Shown: piece after piece, positions 26,001 through 41,400 of the stretch
How the letters are laid out: every line of letters begins with the position of its first letter
Numbering within the stretch: position 1 is the first letter of the stretch
The notes under the pieces: model-generated
What the model was told of the DNA's origin: nothing
The model's database searches: none
What the model saw: only the letters and a program-made list of their open reading frames with translations
Assembly (NCBI GenBank): GCA_021613375.1
Contig: CM038705.1
Location: forward strand, 5,984,864-6,048,863
Origin: Megaleporinus macrocephalus
Taxonomy: Eukaryota > Chordata > Actinopteri > Characiformes > Anostomidae
DNA: 64,000 bases
Reading direction: 5' to 3'
Made by a program: the position numbers and the translations under genes

Positions 26001-29000
26001 CAGTAGATCAGCAGTTCGGTAAATCAATAGTTCAGTAGTTTGGTATTTCAGTAGATCAGCAGAAGAACAGTGCAGTAAATCAGCAGATCAGTAAATCAAT
26101 AGTTCAGTAGTTTGGTATTTTAAGTAGATCAGCAGATCAACAGAACAGTAGAGCAGCAGACCAGTAAATCAGTAGTTCAGTAGTTTGATATTTCAATAGA
26201 TCAGCAGATCAACAGGGCAGTAAATCAGCAGATTGGTAAATCAATAGTTATGTAGTTTGGTATTTCAGTAGATCAGCAGATCAACAGGGCAGTAGATCAG
26301 CAGATCAGTAAATCAATAGTTATGTAGTTTGGTATTTCAGTAGATCAGCAGTTCGGTAAATCAATAGTTCAGTAGTTTGGTATTTCAGTAGATCAGCAGA
26401 AGAACAGTGCAGTAAATCAGCAGATCAGTAAATCAATAGTTCAGTAGTTTGGTATTTTAAGTAGATCAGCAGACCAACAGAACAGTAGAGCAGCAGACCA
26501 GTAAATCAGTAGTTCAGTAGTTTGATATTTCAATAGATCAGCAGATCAACAGGGCAGTAAATCAGCAGATTGGTAAATCAATAGTTATGTAGTTTGGTAT
26601 TTCAGTAGATCAGCAGATCAACAGGGCAGTAGATCAGCAGATCAGTAAATCAATAGTTCAGTAGTTTGGTATTTCAGTAGATCAGCAGATTGGTAAATCA
26701 ATAGTTCAGTAGTTTGGTATTTCAGTAGATCAGCAGATCAACAGTGCAGTAGATCAGCAGACCAGTAAATCAATAGTTCAGTAGTTTGGTATTTCAATAG
26801 ATCAGCAGATGAACAGGGCAGTAGATCAGCAGACCAGTAAATCAATAGTTCAGTAGTTTGGTATTTTAGTAGATCAGCAGATGAACAGGGCAGTAGATCA
26901 GCAGACCAGTAAATCAATAGTTCAGTAGTTTGGTATTTCAGTAGATCAGCAGATGAACAGGGCAGTAGATCAGCAGACCAGTAAATCAATAGTTCAGTAG
27001 TTTGGTATTTTAGTAGATCAGCAGATGAACAGGGCAGTAGATCAGCAGACCAGTAAATCAATAGTTCAGTAGTTTGGTATTTTAGTAGATCAGCAGATCA
27101 ACAGGACAGTAGATCAGCAGACCAGTAAATCAATAGTTCAGTAGTTTGGTATTTTAGTAGATCAGCAGATCAACAGGACAGTAGATCAGCAGACCAGTGA
27201 ATCAATAGTTCAGTAGTTTAGTAGTTTGCTTGTGTTGAATGAAAAGAAGGAAAACTGTTTGGGCAACAAAGTAAACTCCTCCAGTGGTCAGCTGGCGGAC
27301 TGAAGCCCCTCCAGCTACAGATTAAACCCCTCAGACATTCGTGCCCTCAGTGCTGTCACCAGCTGCAAGCAATTTCACCCCGTTTCCCCCTCTTCCTCTT
27401 CCTGTGTTTGCTTTAATTACGTCCCCGCAGGGCCAAGGCAGCAGTGAGCTCGGTCCTCTGACTGCAGGCTACGGTGGAGACACTCGGGTGAATTTGATTC
27501 ATGTGCTAAGCTGCCCTGGCGCACACCACTGGAGGAAACTGCAGACGGGACTAAAGACTTCAGAGCCCTCAATACATCTCAGCACATCTCAGCGGCTGCA
27601 GTCATCAAAGCAGAGCGACTTCAAATGACGCGATCAACATCAATCTCGTGTGTATAATAACATCACAAGCCAATGTGTAATTGAAAGCAATTATTAATTA
27701 AAAAGTTAAAAAAAGAAGAAAGATTTATTTTATTTGGGTCAGTCTGCTGCCGAGCGGGTAAACAATCTGCTACTCTCTTACAGCTCTGAAAATAATTATT
27801 TTTAGTGATTGTGCTGTGAATGAAATACAGCAGTGCCTGACTAAAATACCGTCAGCAGCGCAACTCATGAAGTATTATGTGATGTTTATAATTAAAATAA
27901 AATAAGATGAACGCAGTAGTGTTACGGTCATTGGAGTTACAGTCAGTGGTGTTATGACCAGTAGTGTTATGGTTGGTGGAGTTACTGTCAGTGGTGTTAT
28001 GGTCAGTGGTACTATGGTCAGTGGAGTTACTGTCAGTGGTGTTACAAAATATGGCATTGTGGTCAAAGCTGTTACAATCTATTGTGTAACTTTCAGTGAG
28101 GTTACAGTCAGTGTTGTTATGGTCAGTGGTGTTACAGTCAGTAGAGTTACAGTCAATGTTGTTGTGGAGTTACAGTCAACTGTGTTTTGTAACTAATTGT
28201 AACTTGATAGTTACAATTAGTGTTGCTGTGATCAGTGATGTTACAGTCAGTGGTGTTACAGTTAGTAGAGTTACAGTTAGTGTTGTAATAGTCAGTGATG
28301 TTACAGTCAGTAAAGTTATAGTCAGTGTTGTAATTATCAGTGGTGTTACAGGTAGTAAAGTTACAGTCAGTGTTGCTATGGTCAGTGGTGTTACAGTCAG
28401 TAGAGTTATAGTCAGTGTTGTTATGGTCAGTTGTGTTAAAATTAGTGGTTTTACAGTCAGTAGAGTTACAATTAGTGTTGTTATGATCAGTGATGTTACA
28501 ATAAGTGGTGTTATAATAAATAAGAGTTACAGTTAGTGTTGTAATGGTCAGTGGAGTTACAGTCAACTGTGTTTTGGTCAGTGGTGTTACAGTCAGTAAA
28601 GTTACAATAAGTGTTGTTATGATCAGTGATGTTACAGTAAGTGGTGCTATAGTAAAAAGAGTTACAGTTAGTGTTGTAATAATTAATGGCATTATAGTCA
28701 GTATAGTTACAGTCAGTGTTGCTATGGTCAGTGGTGTTACAGTTAGTAGAGTTACAGTCAGTGGTGTTGCAGTTAGTAGAGTTACAGTCAGTGGTGTTGC
28801 AGTTAGTAGAGTTACAGTCAATGGTGTTACAGTTAGTAGAGTTACAGTCAATGTTGCTATGGTCAGTGGTGTTACAGTTAGTAGAGTTACAGTCAGTGGT
28901 GTTGCAGTTAGTAGAGTTACAGTCAGTGGTGTTGCAGTTAGTAGAGTTACAGTCAGTGTTGCTATGGTCAGTGGTGTTACAGTTAGTATAGTTATAGTCA

Positions 29001-32000
29001 GTGTTGCTATGGTCAGTGGTGTTGCAGTTAGTAGAGATACAGTCAGTGGTGTTACAGTTAGTAGAGTTACAGACAGTGTTGCTATGGTCAGTGGTGTTAC
29101 AGTCAGTACAGTAACAGTCAGTGTTGCTATGGTCAGTGGTGTTACAGTTAGTAGAGTTAAAGTCAGTGGTGTTGCAGTTAGTAGAGTTACAGTCAGTGGT
29201 GTTACAGTTAGTAGAGTTACAGACAGTGTTGCTATGGTCAGTGGTGTTACAGTCAGTACAGTAACAGTCAGTGTTGCTATGGTCAGTGGTGTTACAGTTA
29301 GTAGAGTTAAAGTCAGTGCTGTTGCAGTTAGTAGAGTTACAGTCAGTGGTGTTACAGTTAGTAGAGTTAGTCAGTGGTGTTACAGTTAGTAGAGTTAGTC
29401 AGTGGTGTTGCAGTTAGTAGAGTTACAGTCAGTGGTGTTGCAGTTAGTAGAGTTACAGTCAGTGGTGTTGCAGTTAGTAGAGTTACAGTCAGTGGTGTTG
29501 CAGTTAGTAGAGTTACAGTCAGTGGTGTTGGAGTTAGTAGAGTTAGTCAGTGGTGTTGCAGTTAGTAGAGTTACAGTCAGTGGTGTTACAGTTAGTAGAG
29601 TTAGTCAGTGGTGTTACAGTTAGTAGAGTTACAGTCAGTGGTGTTGCAGTTAGTAGAGTTACAGTCAGTGGTGTTACAGTTAGTAGAGTTACAGTCAGTG
29701 TTGCTATGGTCAGTGGTGTTACAGTTAGTAGAGTTACAGTCAGTGGTGTTACAGTTAGTAGAGTTACAGTCAGTGGTGTTGCAGTTAGTAGAGTATGATG
29801 AACAATGTTATGATCAGTGCTGTTGTGATCAGTTATAGCTTTACAGATCAATTTAACTTATTATGAGTGACATGATTTGTACTTGAATCACATCACCATT
29901 TGTACCCTGTTTACCACTGAAAGAGTGAATGAATGAATGAGTAAAATGAGTGAATGAGTGAAAATAAATGAAATAGGCTATTTCAGAATTCCCCAGCAGC
30001 ATTTCTAATATACAGAGACTGGAATTAAATCCACACGCCCTCTAAACGTGATGGTCCTGCTGCTCCCACCGCTCAGACGCAGGCAGTGAAACGTCTGGTC
30101 CTGATAAGGAAATCTATAAGTGTGGACAGGACAGGAGTGGACTAATCGGCTCTGATGAATTGATCTGCTCCTAATGACTCTGTGAGCTGAGCCGCTGTTT
30201 ATCCGGCGCGGCCTTTCCGCGGCATTTTCACTCGGTGTGTACGAAGCGCTGCTTTCCTAAATGAGCTCATTTATTTATGCTGCCGTATCGAGCTCTACCT
30301 GCAGCGTGGGCTGAATTAAGCAATCAGACCGCAGATCAATCTCTCATTCTCTTGCTCGCCATCTGTTATCTAACTGCTCTTTTTCTTTAGGGCCCTCGCT
30401 CTCTCGCCGTCTTCAGTCTTATTCAGCCCTCAATCCTAATCACAGCGGAGTGATAGTGTCGCACCGGCTCAGGCGTGCGGAGCGGGCGAGTGGATAAACG
30501 TGAAGGACCACAGATTCTGGTGGAGTGACGGTTACTGCAGAGTAAGACTGTAGCTGTTTTCAACTGGCTATTAGCAGAAATAGCTACTTAGGCAGTTCCA
30601 CATATATAATTCATAAAACTTTTATTATATGACAACTTATATTGAACTGTACTGAATTTTAAGACCACTGTTGTGTGTTTTGGGGGTCTGAAACCACTCT
30701 GAAAGTCTGTGATGTAATTATTATTATCCCTCCATCCATTATCTTCCGCTTTATCCCAGCATCATCGGGCGAAGGCAGGGTACATAGGTCGCCAGTCCAT
30801 CGCATGCCCTATTATTATTTTTTATTTATTTCTTTTTTATTTATTTATTTATTATTTTTTTATGTTATTATTACTTTTATCTGATCATCAGAGACTTTTA
30901 TACAAGCTAGTGAAAAAAAGAAGGACACACCACTATATACCAGCACTTTCTGAAATGTATGTAAATATTTAATAATTCTGCTTTAAACTCAAATTAAGTT
31001 GATAATATTATTAAAAGTGAAAACTGTTTATTAAATTATAGAAAATAACAACAGAATCACTGCATGTATCATTAGTTTAGTTAGAATTCAATGCAGCAGT
31101 GCACTTAAAATCAGAGTGATTCATATTTTTAGTGATTTTGATTCACAGTGATTCAGATTTTTTAGTGATTTTGAGTCAGTGATTCAGATTTCTAGTGATT
31201 TTGAGTCAGTGATTCTTATTTTTAGTGATTTTGATTTACAGTGATTCTGATTTTTACTGATTTTGATTCACAGTGATTCTGATTTTTACTGATTTTGATT
31301 CACAGTGAATTGGATTTTTTGTGATTTTGAGTCACAGTGATTCGGATTTTTAGTGATTTTGATTCACAGTGATTCAGATTTTTACTGATTTTGAGTCACA
31401 GTGATTCTGATTTTTACTGATTTTGATTCACAGTGATTCTGATTTTTACTGATTTTGATTCACAGTGAATTGGATTTTTTGTGATTTTGAGTCACAGTGA
31501 TTCGGATTTTTAGTGATTTTGATTCACAGTGATTCAGATTTTTACTGATTTTGATTCACAGTGATTCTGATTTTTACTGATTTTGATTCACAGTGAATTG
31601 GATTTTTTGTGATTTTGAGTCACAGTGATTCGGATTTTTAGTGATTTTGATTCACAGTGATTCGGATTTTTAGTGATTTTGATTCACAGTGATTCAGATT
31701 TTTACTGATTTTGAGTCACAGTGATTCGGATTTTTACTGATTTTGATTCACAGCGATCCAGATTTTTGCTGATTTTGATTCACAGCGATCCAGATTTTTA
31801 GGGATTTTGATTTACAGTGATTTTGATTTTCAGCAAATTTTATTTATAGTGCTTCTGATTTTCAGTGATTTTTATTCACTGTGATTGTAGTTTTCAGTGA
31901 TTTTAATATTTGGTAAGTTAGATTTTCAGTGGGTTTCATTTATATGCTTCTGATTTTTAGTGATTTTGATTATCAGTGGTATTGATTCACAGTGATCGTA

Positions 32001-35000
32001 GTTTTCAGTGGTTTTAATATTCAATAAGTTAGATTTTCCACGGCTTTCATTTATATGCTTCTGATTTTTAATGATTTTAATTATTAGTGATTGTAGTTTT
32101 TAGTGATTGTGATTCAGTGATTGCAGTTTTTTAGCAATTTTGTTTTACAGTGATTGTAGTTTTTAATGATTGTGATTCACAGTGATTGTAGTTTTCAGAG
32201 AGTTTGATTCACAATGATTCTGATTGAGTTTAATTTCTAGTGCTTCTGATTCTCAGTAATTTTGATTCAGAGTGATTCAAATTTCCATGGATTTTAATTC
32301 ACAGTGCTTGTAGTTTTCAGTGATTTTAATATTTAGTAAGTTAGATTTTCAGTGGATTTCATTTATAGTGCTTCTGATTTTTTGTGATTCTGATTTTCAG
32401 TGATTACGACTCACTGTGATTCTGGTTATTAGTGATTTTGATTCGGAGTGATTTTAATATTTAATCACTGTAATTTTCATTTGGTTGAATTTCTAGTGCT
32501 CCTGATTCTCAGTCATTTTGATTCAGAGTGATTCTGAATTTCAGGGGTTTTGATTTGTACACTTCTGTGTTGTCTAACTTTGTTCTTGCTCGACGCTGCA
32601 GCGTAACTGATCGTTCCTTCTGTGAATCAGTTTAACACTTCATAGATAAATCAGGTATATACTTCTACCTAGACCTAATACCTCCTAATACAGCCTCTGG
32701 AATGAAATACCAGCCTGATCACAGAATTACAGAGAAGAAGAAAAGAGTCTTACTGGAGGTCCGGAGGGTCCTGGTGGTCCTTTACTGTCCTGAGAGCAGG
32801 TGCAGGCGTGTGGCAGCGCGGGACAGTCTTGTTCAACTCTCTGGATAGACATAGAGAGAAAACAAGATATATTAATTACAATTAACACCAACACTGATCA
32901 ACACACAGACAGCAGTACTATAACTGTAGCAGCTGTATAGTAACAAGCAGCTGACAGTAGATTTGACAGTATATTATATGAGTAATAGATTTTTCTCTGG
33001 CTTCTTCTTAAACAGTTGACATTTGTAACCATAGAACTAATAAATCTCCGTCCTGATGCCTGTTTAGTCTTGTAGTTCTGCTGTTTTGCTCAGAAACCTC
33101 AGAGAAACTAAACACAGTGATGTATAAATATCAGGGGAAGGTCATGTGGTGTTGGTGATGTTGTGTGTGTGTGATTTCTCCCAGCTGGAGCTCTCAGAAC
33201 ATCTGTGTGTCTGTTAGAGTCTACACAGCTGGATTAGATGAGCTGTAAACAGATCTGATGAAGTTTATTTGTAAGTAATCATTAATAACAGTCTTGTTCG
33301 GGTTACAGACGCTCCACTGTATGTAGGTGGGCAGTATTGAATTACAGTTACTCTCTTTGCTCAACTGCCAGCCTGAGACAGCGATGAGCTGCTGATGCGC
33401 ATCTGAAGCTGTTTCTCATGTTCTGGTCTGGGTGTGCTGGACTCGCTGATTCACAGTCTAAACTAACTTTAATGGTAAGCTAATGAGGTAACCGTCAGCG
33501 TGTAGACGTTCACTCTGTGAGACCAGTATTTACTAAAAGTAGTTTTTTCACTGAAGACCGTATTCAATTTTCAGTCACTGCCACCAAATAACTGTTATTT
33601 ATTAATTTATTTATTTATTTATCTTCCACTGTAATGAGTTCTCAGGCTGACTGAACTGACGTCAGTATGAACAGATGAACAGAAGAGAGAGTGAGTGAGA
33701 AAGTGAGTAAGTGAGTAGGAGAAGGAGGTGAATGAGTGAGTGAGTGAAAAAGTGAGAGGGTGGGGGGTGAGAGAGTCAGTCAGTCAGTGGGTGAGTCAGT
33801 GAATGAGTGAGTGAGTTAGTGAACAAGTAAGTGAGTGAGTCAGTAAGTGAGTCAGTGAGAGAGTGAGTAAGAGAGTGAATGAGTGAGTCAGTAAGTCAGT
33901 AAGAGAGTGAATGAGAGTAAGTGAATGAGTAAGTGAGAGACTGAGTGAGTTAGTGAGTGAGTCAGTGAGTCAGTAAATGAGTCAGTGAGTGAGTCAGTAA
34001 GTCATTGAGAGAGTGAGTGAGTGTGTGTGAGTCAGTGAGTCAGTAAGTGATTCAGTGAGTGAGTGAGTCAGTAAGTCATTGAGAGAGTAAGTGAGAGTGA
34101 CTGAATGAGTGAGTCAGTGAGTGAGGCAGTAAGTGAGTGAGTGAGTGGGTGAGTGAATGGGTGAGTGAGTGAGTGAGGGAATATGTGAGTGAGTGAGTGA
34201 GTGAGAGAATATGTGAGTGAGAGAGTGAGTGAGGGAATATGTGAGTGAATGAGTGAGTGAATGAGTAAGTGAGTGAGTCAGGGAGTGAGTCAGTGATAGC
34301 GTGAGTGAGAGTCAGTGAGAGAGTGAGTAAGAGAGTGAGAGAGTGAGTCAGTAAGAGAGTGAATGAGAGTAAGTGAATGAGTAAATGAGAGACTGAGTGA
34401 GTTAGTGAGTCAGTGAAAGAGTGAATGAGAGTAAGTGAACGAGTGAGTCAGTGAGTCAGTAAGTCAGTAAGTGAGTCAGTAAATGAGTCAGTGAGTGAGT
34501 CAGTAAGTCATTGAGAGAGTGAGTGTGTGTGAGTCAGTGAGTCAGTAAGTGATTGAGTGAGTCAGTAAGTCATTGAGAGAGTGAGTGAGGGTGACTGAAT
34601 GAGTGAGTCAGTGAGTGAGGCAGTAAGTGAGTGAGTGAGTGAGTGGGTGAGTGAGTGAATGGGTGAGTGAGTGAGTGAGGGAATATGTGAGTGAGTGAGT
34701 GAGAGAATATGTGAGTGAGTGAGTGAGGGATTATGTGAGTGAGTGAGTGAGTGAGTGAATGAATGAGTAAGTGAGTAAGTCAGGGAGTGAGTCAGTGATA
34801 GCGTGAGTGAGAGTCAGTGAGAGAGTGAGTCAGTAAGTCAGTAAGAGAGTGAATGAGAGTGAGTGAATGAGTGAGAGACTGAGTGATTTAGTGAGTGAGT
34901 CAGTGAAAGAGTGAATGAGAGTAAGTGAACAAGTGAGTCAGTGAGTCAGTAAGTGAGTCAGTAAATGAGTCAGTGAGTGAGTCAGTAAGTGATTTAGTGA

Positions 35001-35564
35001 GTGAGTGAGTCAGTAAGTCATTGAGAGAGTGAGTGAGAGTGACTGAATGAGTGAGTCAGTGAGTGAGTCAGTAAGTGAGTCAGTAAATGAGTCAGTGAGT
35101 GAGTCAGTAAGTCATTGAGAGAGTGAGTGAGTGTGTGTGAGTGAGTGAGTCAGTAAGTGATTCAGTGAGTGAGTCAGTAAGTCATTGAGAGAGTGAGTGA
35201 GTGTGTGTGAGTCAGTGAGTCAGTAAGTGATTCAGTGAGTGAGTGAGTCAGTAAGTCATTGAGAGAGTGAGTGAGAGTGACTGAATGAGTGAGTCAGCGA
35301 GTGAGGCAGTAAGTGAGTGAGTGAGTGGGTGAGTGAGAGTGAGTGAGTCAGTGAGAATAGAGTGAAGGAAGGGAGTGTTCTGGTTATTGGATGTATGTAC
35401 TGATGGAGTAATGGGGTCTCTCTCTCACCAGGCCTGGAAGTTCACAGCATTTATCCCGAGCTGCCCACGAAGTGCTGCACACGATATCAAACATCTGCAG
35501 CTGAAACTGTGGACACATAAAACACACATCACAGAAACTCTACACACACTATCAAATACAGAGA

Positions 35565-35647
<83 letters not shown>

Positions 35648-36814
35648 AACACATACACTCCTAAAGTATGAATTGTTCAGCAGCTGTTACAAGTCATTTC
35701 ATATCCACTATGAATGATCCAGTACCATCTATAAATTATTCAGTATCCACTATGAATAATTCAGTATCTACTAGGAATTATTCAATAACTACTATGACAT
35801 ATTCCGCAGATATAATGAATTATTCAACATCCACTATGAATTATATAGCATCCACTATAAAGTAACCATAACTACAATACATTGCTCAGTATCCACTATG
35901 AATTATCAAGTTCCTTCTATGAATAATTCAGTAACTACTATGAAATATTCAGCAGCTATAATGAGTTATTCAGCATCAGCTATGAATTACTCATAACTAC
36001 TATACATTATTCAGTATCCACTATGAACAATTCAGTATCTACCATGAATAATTTAGTATCCATTATGAATAATTCAGTACCTACTATGAATAATTCAGTA
36101 ACTACTATGAAATATTTAGCAACTATAATGAATAATTCAGCAACCACTATGAATTACACATAAGTACTATATATTATTCAGTATCCACTATGAATTAAAC
36201 AAAACTACTATACAATATTCAGTATTCACTATAATCACATAGCATCTGCTATAAATGATTCAATATCAAATATGAATTATTCAGTATATATATATAATTT
36301 ACTAATTAGAATTAATTATTCATTAGTGTATGTTATCTATTCATGAAGCTAATGTGTAACCTCTGTAGCTCTGAGAGTGATTAACTGAAGTGAGGACTTT
36401 AGAGCTTTAACTCCATCGATTTATGAAACATAAACAAATCATTGAGTATTCATGTGTTGAACACAGCAGCGGCAGTAATGAGTTTCCAGTAACACTGATA
36501 ATCAGTCACAGACTCAAATGGCGATCTCCTCCCACATCATTACCGCAACAGTTCACATCAGTCTGATCAATGAATCTGATCCGCCACACTCAACACAACC
36601 ACACATCACAGAACACAACACTCAGGGCTGGGCGATATGGGATAAAATCTTATCACGATAATGTTTTTCATATCAGTGGATATCGATATATATCACAATA
36701 TAGATCAAATCACTACAGCCTTTTTACTTTAAGTGAGATGTGAAGATATCAAAACATTTAAACATTTTGTTCAATTGTTCCTCTGATTTATTTTTTATCA
36801 GAAGTTAGACAAAT

Positions 36815-36868
<54 letters not shown>

Positions 36869-36880
36869 TAGTACTACTGC

Positions 36881-36958
<78 letters not shown>

Positions 36959-38440
36959 CGCGAGCTGCAGCTACAAACAATCTCTCACCTACGTCTAAAG
37001 TTGTGTTAGTGTTTCACACAGAAACACAACAGTGTGGTGCTCTGTCAGCTCTGCACAGTGGAGATGATCACTACAGTACAACTGCTATACACGAGACCTT
37101 GAAGATCAAACATCCCGTAGAGCTTCATCAACACAGCAGCACCTGTTCACCTGTTTATCTTATCTTATAGATTATTTATAGATTATTAACACGTGTATCA
37201 TGTTTCTTTCAGTAGTAGTTTAACGTTTTCTCTTATTTTCTCTTATTTTATTCTCTCTGCTGGACTGTGACGCCTGCAGTAACTTATTACTAGAACGTGG
37301 GTTAAGCTGCCACTACGTCTACACTCTGTACTGTGAGCTTCAACCAAACATGAAATATCTGGAACTCTAGTTCAGCCACCTGATTGGTTTGGGGGCGGCG
37401 CTATTCTTATCCTCATTGGCTATACGTGTTGTCTCTCAAAACATGGACGAAACTTAATTCTATCGACTTTCTATCAACTACGTCTTATAGTTCTATGGAG
37501 GAAACGATATTTCTCGATAATTATCGTTATCGTTTTATCACCCAGTCCTAACAACACTGAATCATCACCTCATTCTCTTGTAATATTAATGATTACAGGT
37601 CACACTGATAAAGTCACGCTGTAATATTATATGATGTCATAGTTCACTGAAACAAAACGCCACTGTTCAGTCCTGTTTTGCCGAAAGCCAACCTGCACAC
37701 ACAGAACAACCACTGTAATCCCATTTAACCACAATAGTCCACGTCCAAGTATTAATGATCTGAACTAAAAATCCAGGGAGGGAATGAAAGGAAGAAAAAG
37801 CTTCTATCACTTCCAGAGGTGAAGATCATCCATCACTACGTACTTATCAAACTCCACACAAAGAGCTCGCCTAATAAAAGTCCTGCAGACGACCAGAGAG
37901 TCTCAGAGACGCGGTTCCAGCAGTTTACACTCTCAATGGCTCATTCAGCTCTCAGTCAGGGCATTGTTCTAGATCTTCTTCCACAGAGCAGCTCTGACGT
38001 CAGGAAGAGCCTCCAGCCTGGTCTCAACTATCAGCTTAGTTTAAGACTCGATACTAGATCTGCACATTTCTATACATTCCAAAAGCCGATGACATTATTT
38101 TGGAACTGCTGTCTAACAAAAAATATGTATCTCAATTTTTTTTCTATAAAATTTTAACTCAGCTGCTGTTTACATATGTATATATATATATGACCTTACA
38201 ACAACCTTAAATCTATTCATTAATTATTTAGAAATAATATATATTTAGTCCATCTCATCTGTTTCCTGAATACTTTGTAAGCCCCCTCTAACCATGTTTT
38301 TGCAGTGGTCTGGACCCCCAAAGAACCGCCTCAGAGGACGTATGATTTGGGTGGTTGAACTTCTAATATAATATACAGAATAAAAAACATTTAACGTATA
38401 GACTGTTCTTTTCCTCTCCTGTAAAGTTTTCTTTAGACAG

Positions 38441-38490
<50 letters not shown>

Positions 38491-41400
38491 TCTCCTGTGA
38501 AGTTTTTTTGGGACAGCAATATATATATATATATATAGTCCATCTCATCTGTTTCCTGAATACTTTGTAAGCCCCCTCTAACCATGTTTTTCAGAGGCCA
38601 GGACCACCTCAGAGAAAGTATGATTTGGGTGGTGAATCATTCTCATATATATATATGGAGGAATTTAGCAGTATTAAAATACATATTTGAAACCATGTTA
38701 GCAGCTTCTTGGTTTGACTTCTTTCCTGAAACTGTTATATAAAAGAGTTTCGAACTCCGTTGGCCAGTAGAGTCACGTCTGGAATGATCTACTGCAACCG
38801 AATTCCAGCTGCGATCGAACTCGCCGCAATCCATCACCTCCAGTGTTCGGTGGACGGTTCAGCGTTCAGGCTGTAGATGGAGAAAGAGCCTTACCGGAGC
38901 TGAGTTGTCCCTCTTCCCGCGGGACCGCACCATCCGGCCCAGAACCTCCAGCCCGTCTATGGTAATGTTCCCCGCAGCGCTGATGGGCTTCTCCCCCAAC
39001 GTCTTACAGTCAATCACCACCTTCGCTGAGGTCTTACTGATCACCACGTGCACCTGAAATATTAAACAAATACATCTAAATACTGTTCTTCATACCACAC
39101 GTGAATTTATCAATACTGTGTTCAGCATGACATCATATACCTATAATCAATCAGTTCAAACAGTTATTAAGAAGTAATGAAGTATGAAATATTTTGACAG
39201 TACGATACAGATATTATGACAGCGTGGTGCTACTTACTGATCTTTTGGCTGTTAGCGGCAGTGGGGTAGCTTGTGTGCAGCTGCAGTTAGCCATGAAGCT
39301 AACATAGCCTTTAGCAAGCAAATTAACTCACTTACTACAGACAGTCAAACCACAGATATTTATATACTCGCCACAGTACTGATCTGTAGTACTTAAGTGT
39401 AAATATCTGGCATAGTTGCTAACAGTGGGGTGACTTGTGTGCAGCTGCAATTAGCCAAGAAGCTAACATAGCTATTAGCAAGCAAATTAACTCACTTACT
39501 ACAGACAGTCAAACCACAGATAATTATATACTTGCCACAGTACTGATCTGTAGTACTTAAGTGTAAATATCTGGCATAGTTGATGGCGGTAGGGTGACTT
39601 GTGTGCAGCTGCAGTTAGCCATGAAGCTAACATAGCCTTTAGCAAGCAAATTAACTCACTTACTACAGACAGTAAAACCACAGATATTTATATACTCGCC
39701 ACAGTACTGATCTGTAGTACTTAAGTGTAAATATCTGGCATAGTTGCTAACAGTGGGGTGACTTGTTTGCAGCTGCATTAAGCCAAGCAGCTAACATAGC
39801 TATTAGCAAGTTAGCCAATTCAGCTACTATAAAAAGTCAAACCACAGATATTTATATACTCGCCACAGTACTGATCTGTAGTACTTAAGTGTAAATATCT
39901 GGCATAGTTGCTGACAGTGGGGTAACTTGTGTGCAGCTGCAATTAGCCGAGAAGCTAACATAGCGATTAGCAAGCAAATTAACACACTTACTACAGACAG
40001 TCAAACCACAGATAATTATATACTCGCCACAGTACTGATCTGTAGTACTTAAGTGTAAATATCTGGCATAGTTAATGGCGGTAGGGTGACTTGTGTGCAG
40101 CTGCAGTTAGCCAAGAAGCTAACACAGCTATTAGCAAGCTAGCTAACTCACCTAATATAAACAGTTAAGCCACAGAAGTTATTGATATCAGATAATTATA
40201 TACTCGCCACAGTTCTGAGCTGTAGTACTAAATTGTTTATGTCTGGTTTGGTTGGCAGCATTGTGGTGACTTGTGCGCAGCTGCTGTTAGCCTAGAAGCT
40301 AATACAGCTATTAGCAAGCTACTATACATACTATACCTACTATAAACCTACTATAAACAGTGGAACCACATTAATTGAATACTCGTCACAGTACTGAACT
40401 GCAGATATGGTGTGGTTAATGATGGTGGGGTGACTTGTGTGCAGCTGCAGTTAGCCAAGAAGCTAACACAGCTATTAGCAAGCTGGCTAACTCACCTACT
40501 ATAAACAGTCAAACCACAGATATATATATATATACTCGCCACAGTACTGATCTGTAGTACTTAAGTGTAAATATCTGGCATAGTTGATGGCGGTAGGGAG
40601 ACTTGTGTGCAGCTGCATTTAGCCATGAAGCTAACATAGCCTTTAGCAAGCAAATTAACTCACCCTATATATATATATATACTCGCCACAGTACTGATCT
40701 GTAGTACTTAGGTGTAAATATCTGGCATAGTTGCTAACAGTGGGGTGAGTTGTATGCAGCTGCAATTTGCCAAGAAGCTAACATAGCCTTTAGCAAGCAA
40801 ATTAACTCACTTACTACAGACAAACCACAGATAATTTAATTCTCGCCACAGTACTGATCTGTAGTGTTTACGTGTTGATGTCTGGCCTGGTATCAGATAA
40901 TTATATACTCGCCACAGTTCTGAGCTGTAGTACTAAATTGTTTATGTCTGGTTTGGTTGGCAGCATTGTGGTGACTTGTGCGCAGCTGCAGTTAGCCTAG
41001 AAGCTAATACAGCTATTAGCAAGCTGGCTAATTCACCTACTATAAACAGTAAAACCAATGAACACTGTATACTTTCCAGAGTACTGTAGTACTTCTGTAG
41101 TACTTAAGAGTAGATATCTAGCGTAATTGGTGACAGTGGAGTGATATGCGCGCAGCTGCAGTTAGCCAAGAAGCTAACACAGCTATTAGCAAGCTAGCTA
41201 ACTCACCTAATATAAACAGTTAAGCCACAGAAGTTATTGATATCAGATAATTATATACTCGCCACAGTTCTGAGCTGTAGTACTAAATTGTTTATGTCTG
41301 GTTTGGTTGGCAGCATTGTGGTGACTTGTGCGCAGCTGCTGTTAGCCTAGAAGCTAATACAGCTATTAGCAAGCTACTATACCTACTATACCTACTATAA

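Noticed and set aside
27954..29838. Several long frames on both strands ([21 protein letters not shown])
   Set aside because: All are products of a 30-bp tandem repeat; overlapping open frames on both strands argue against coding.
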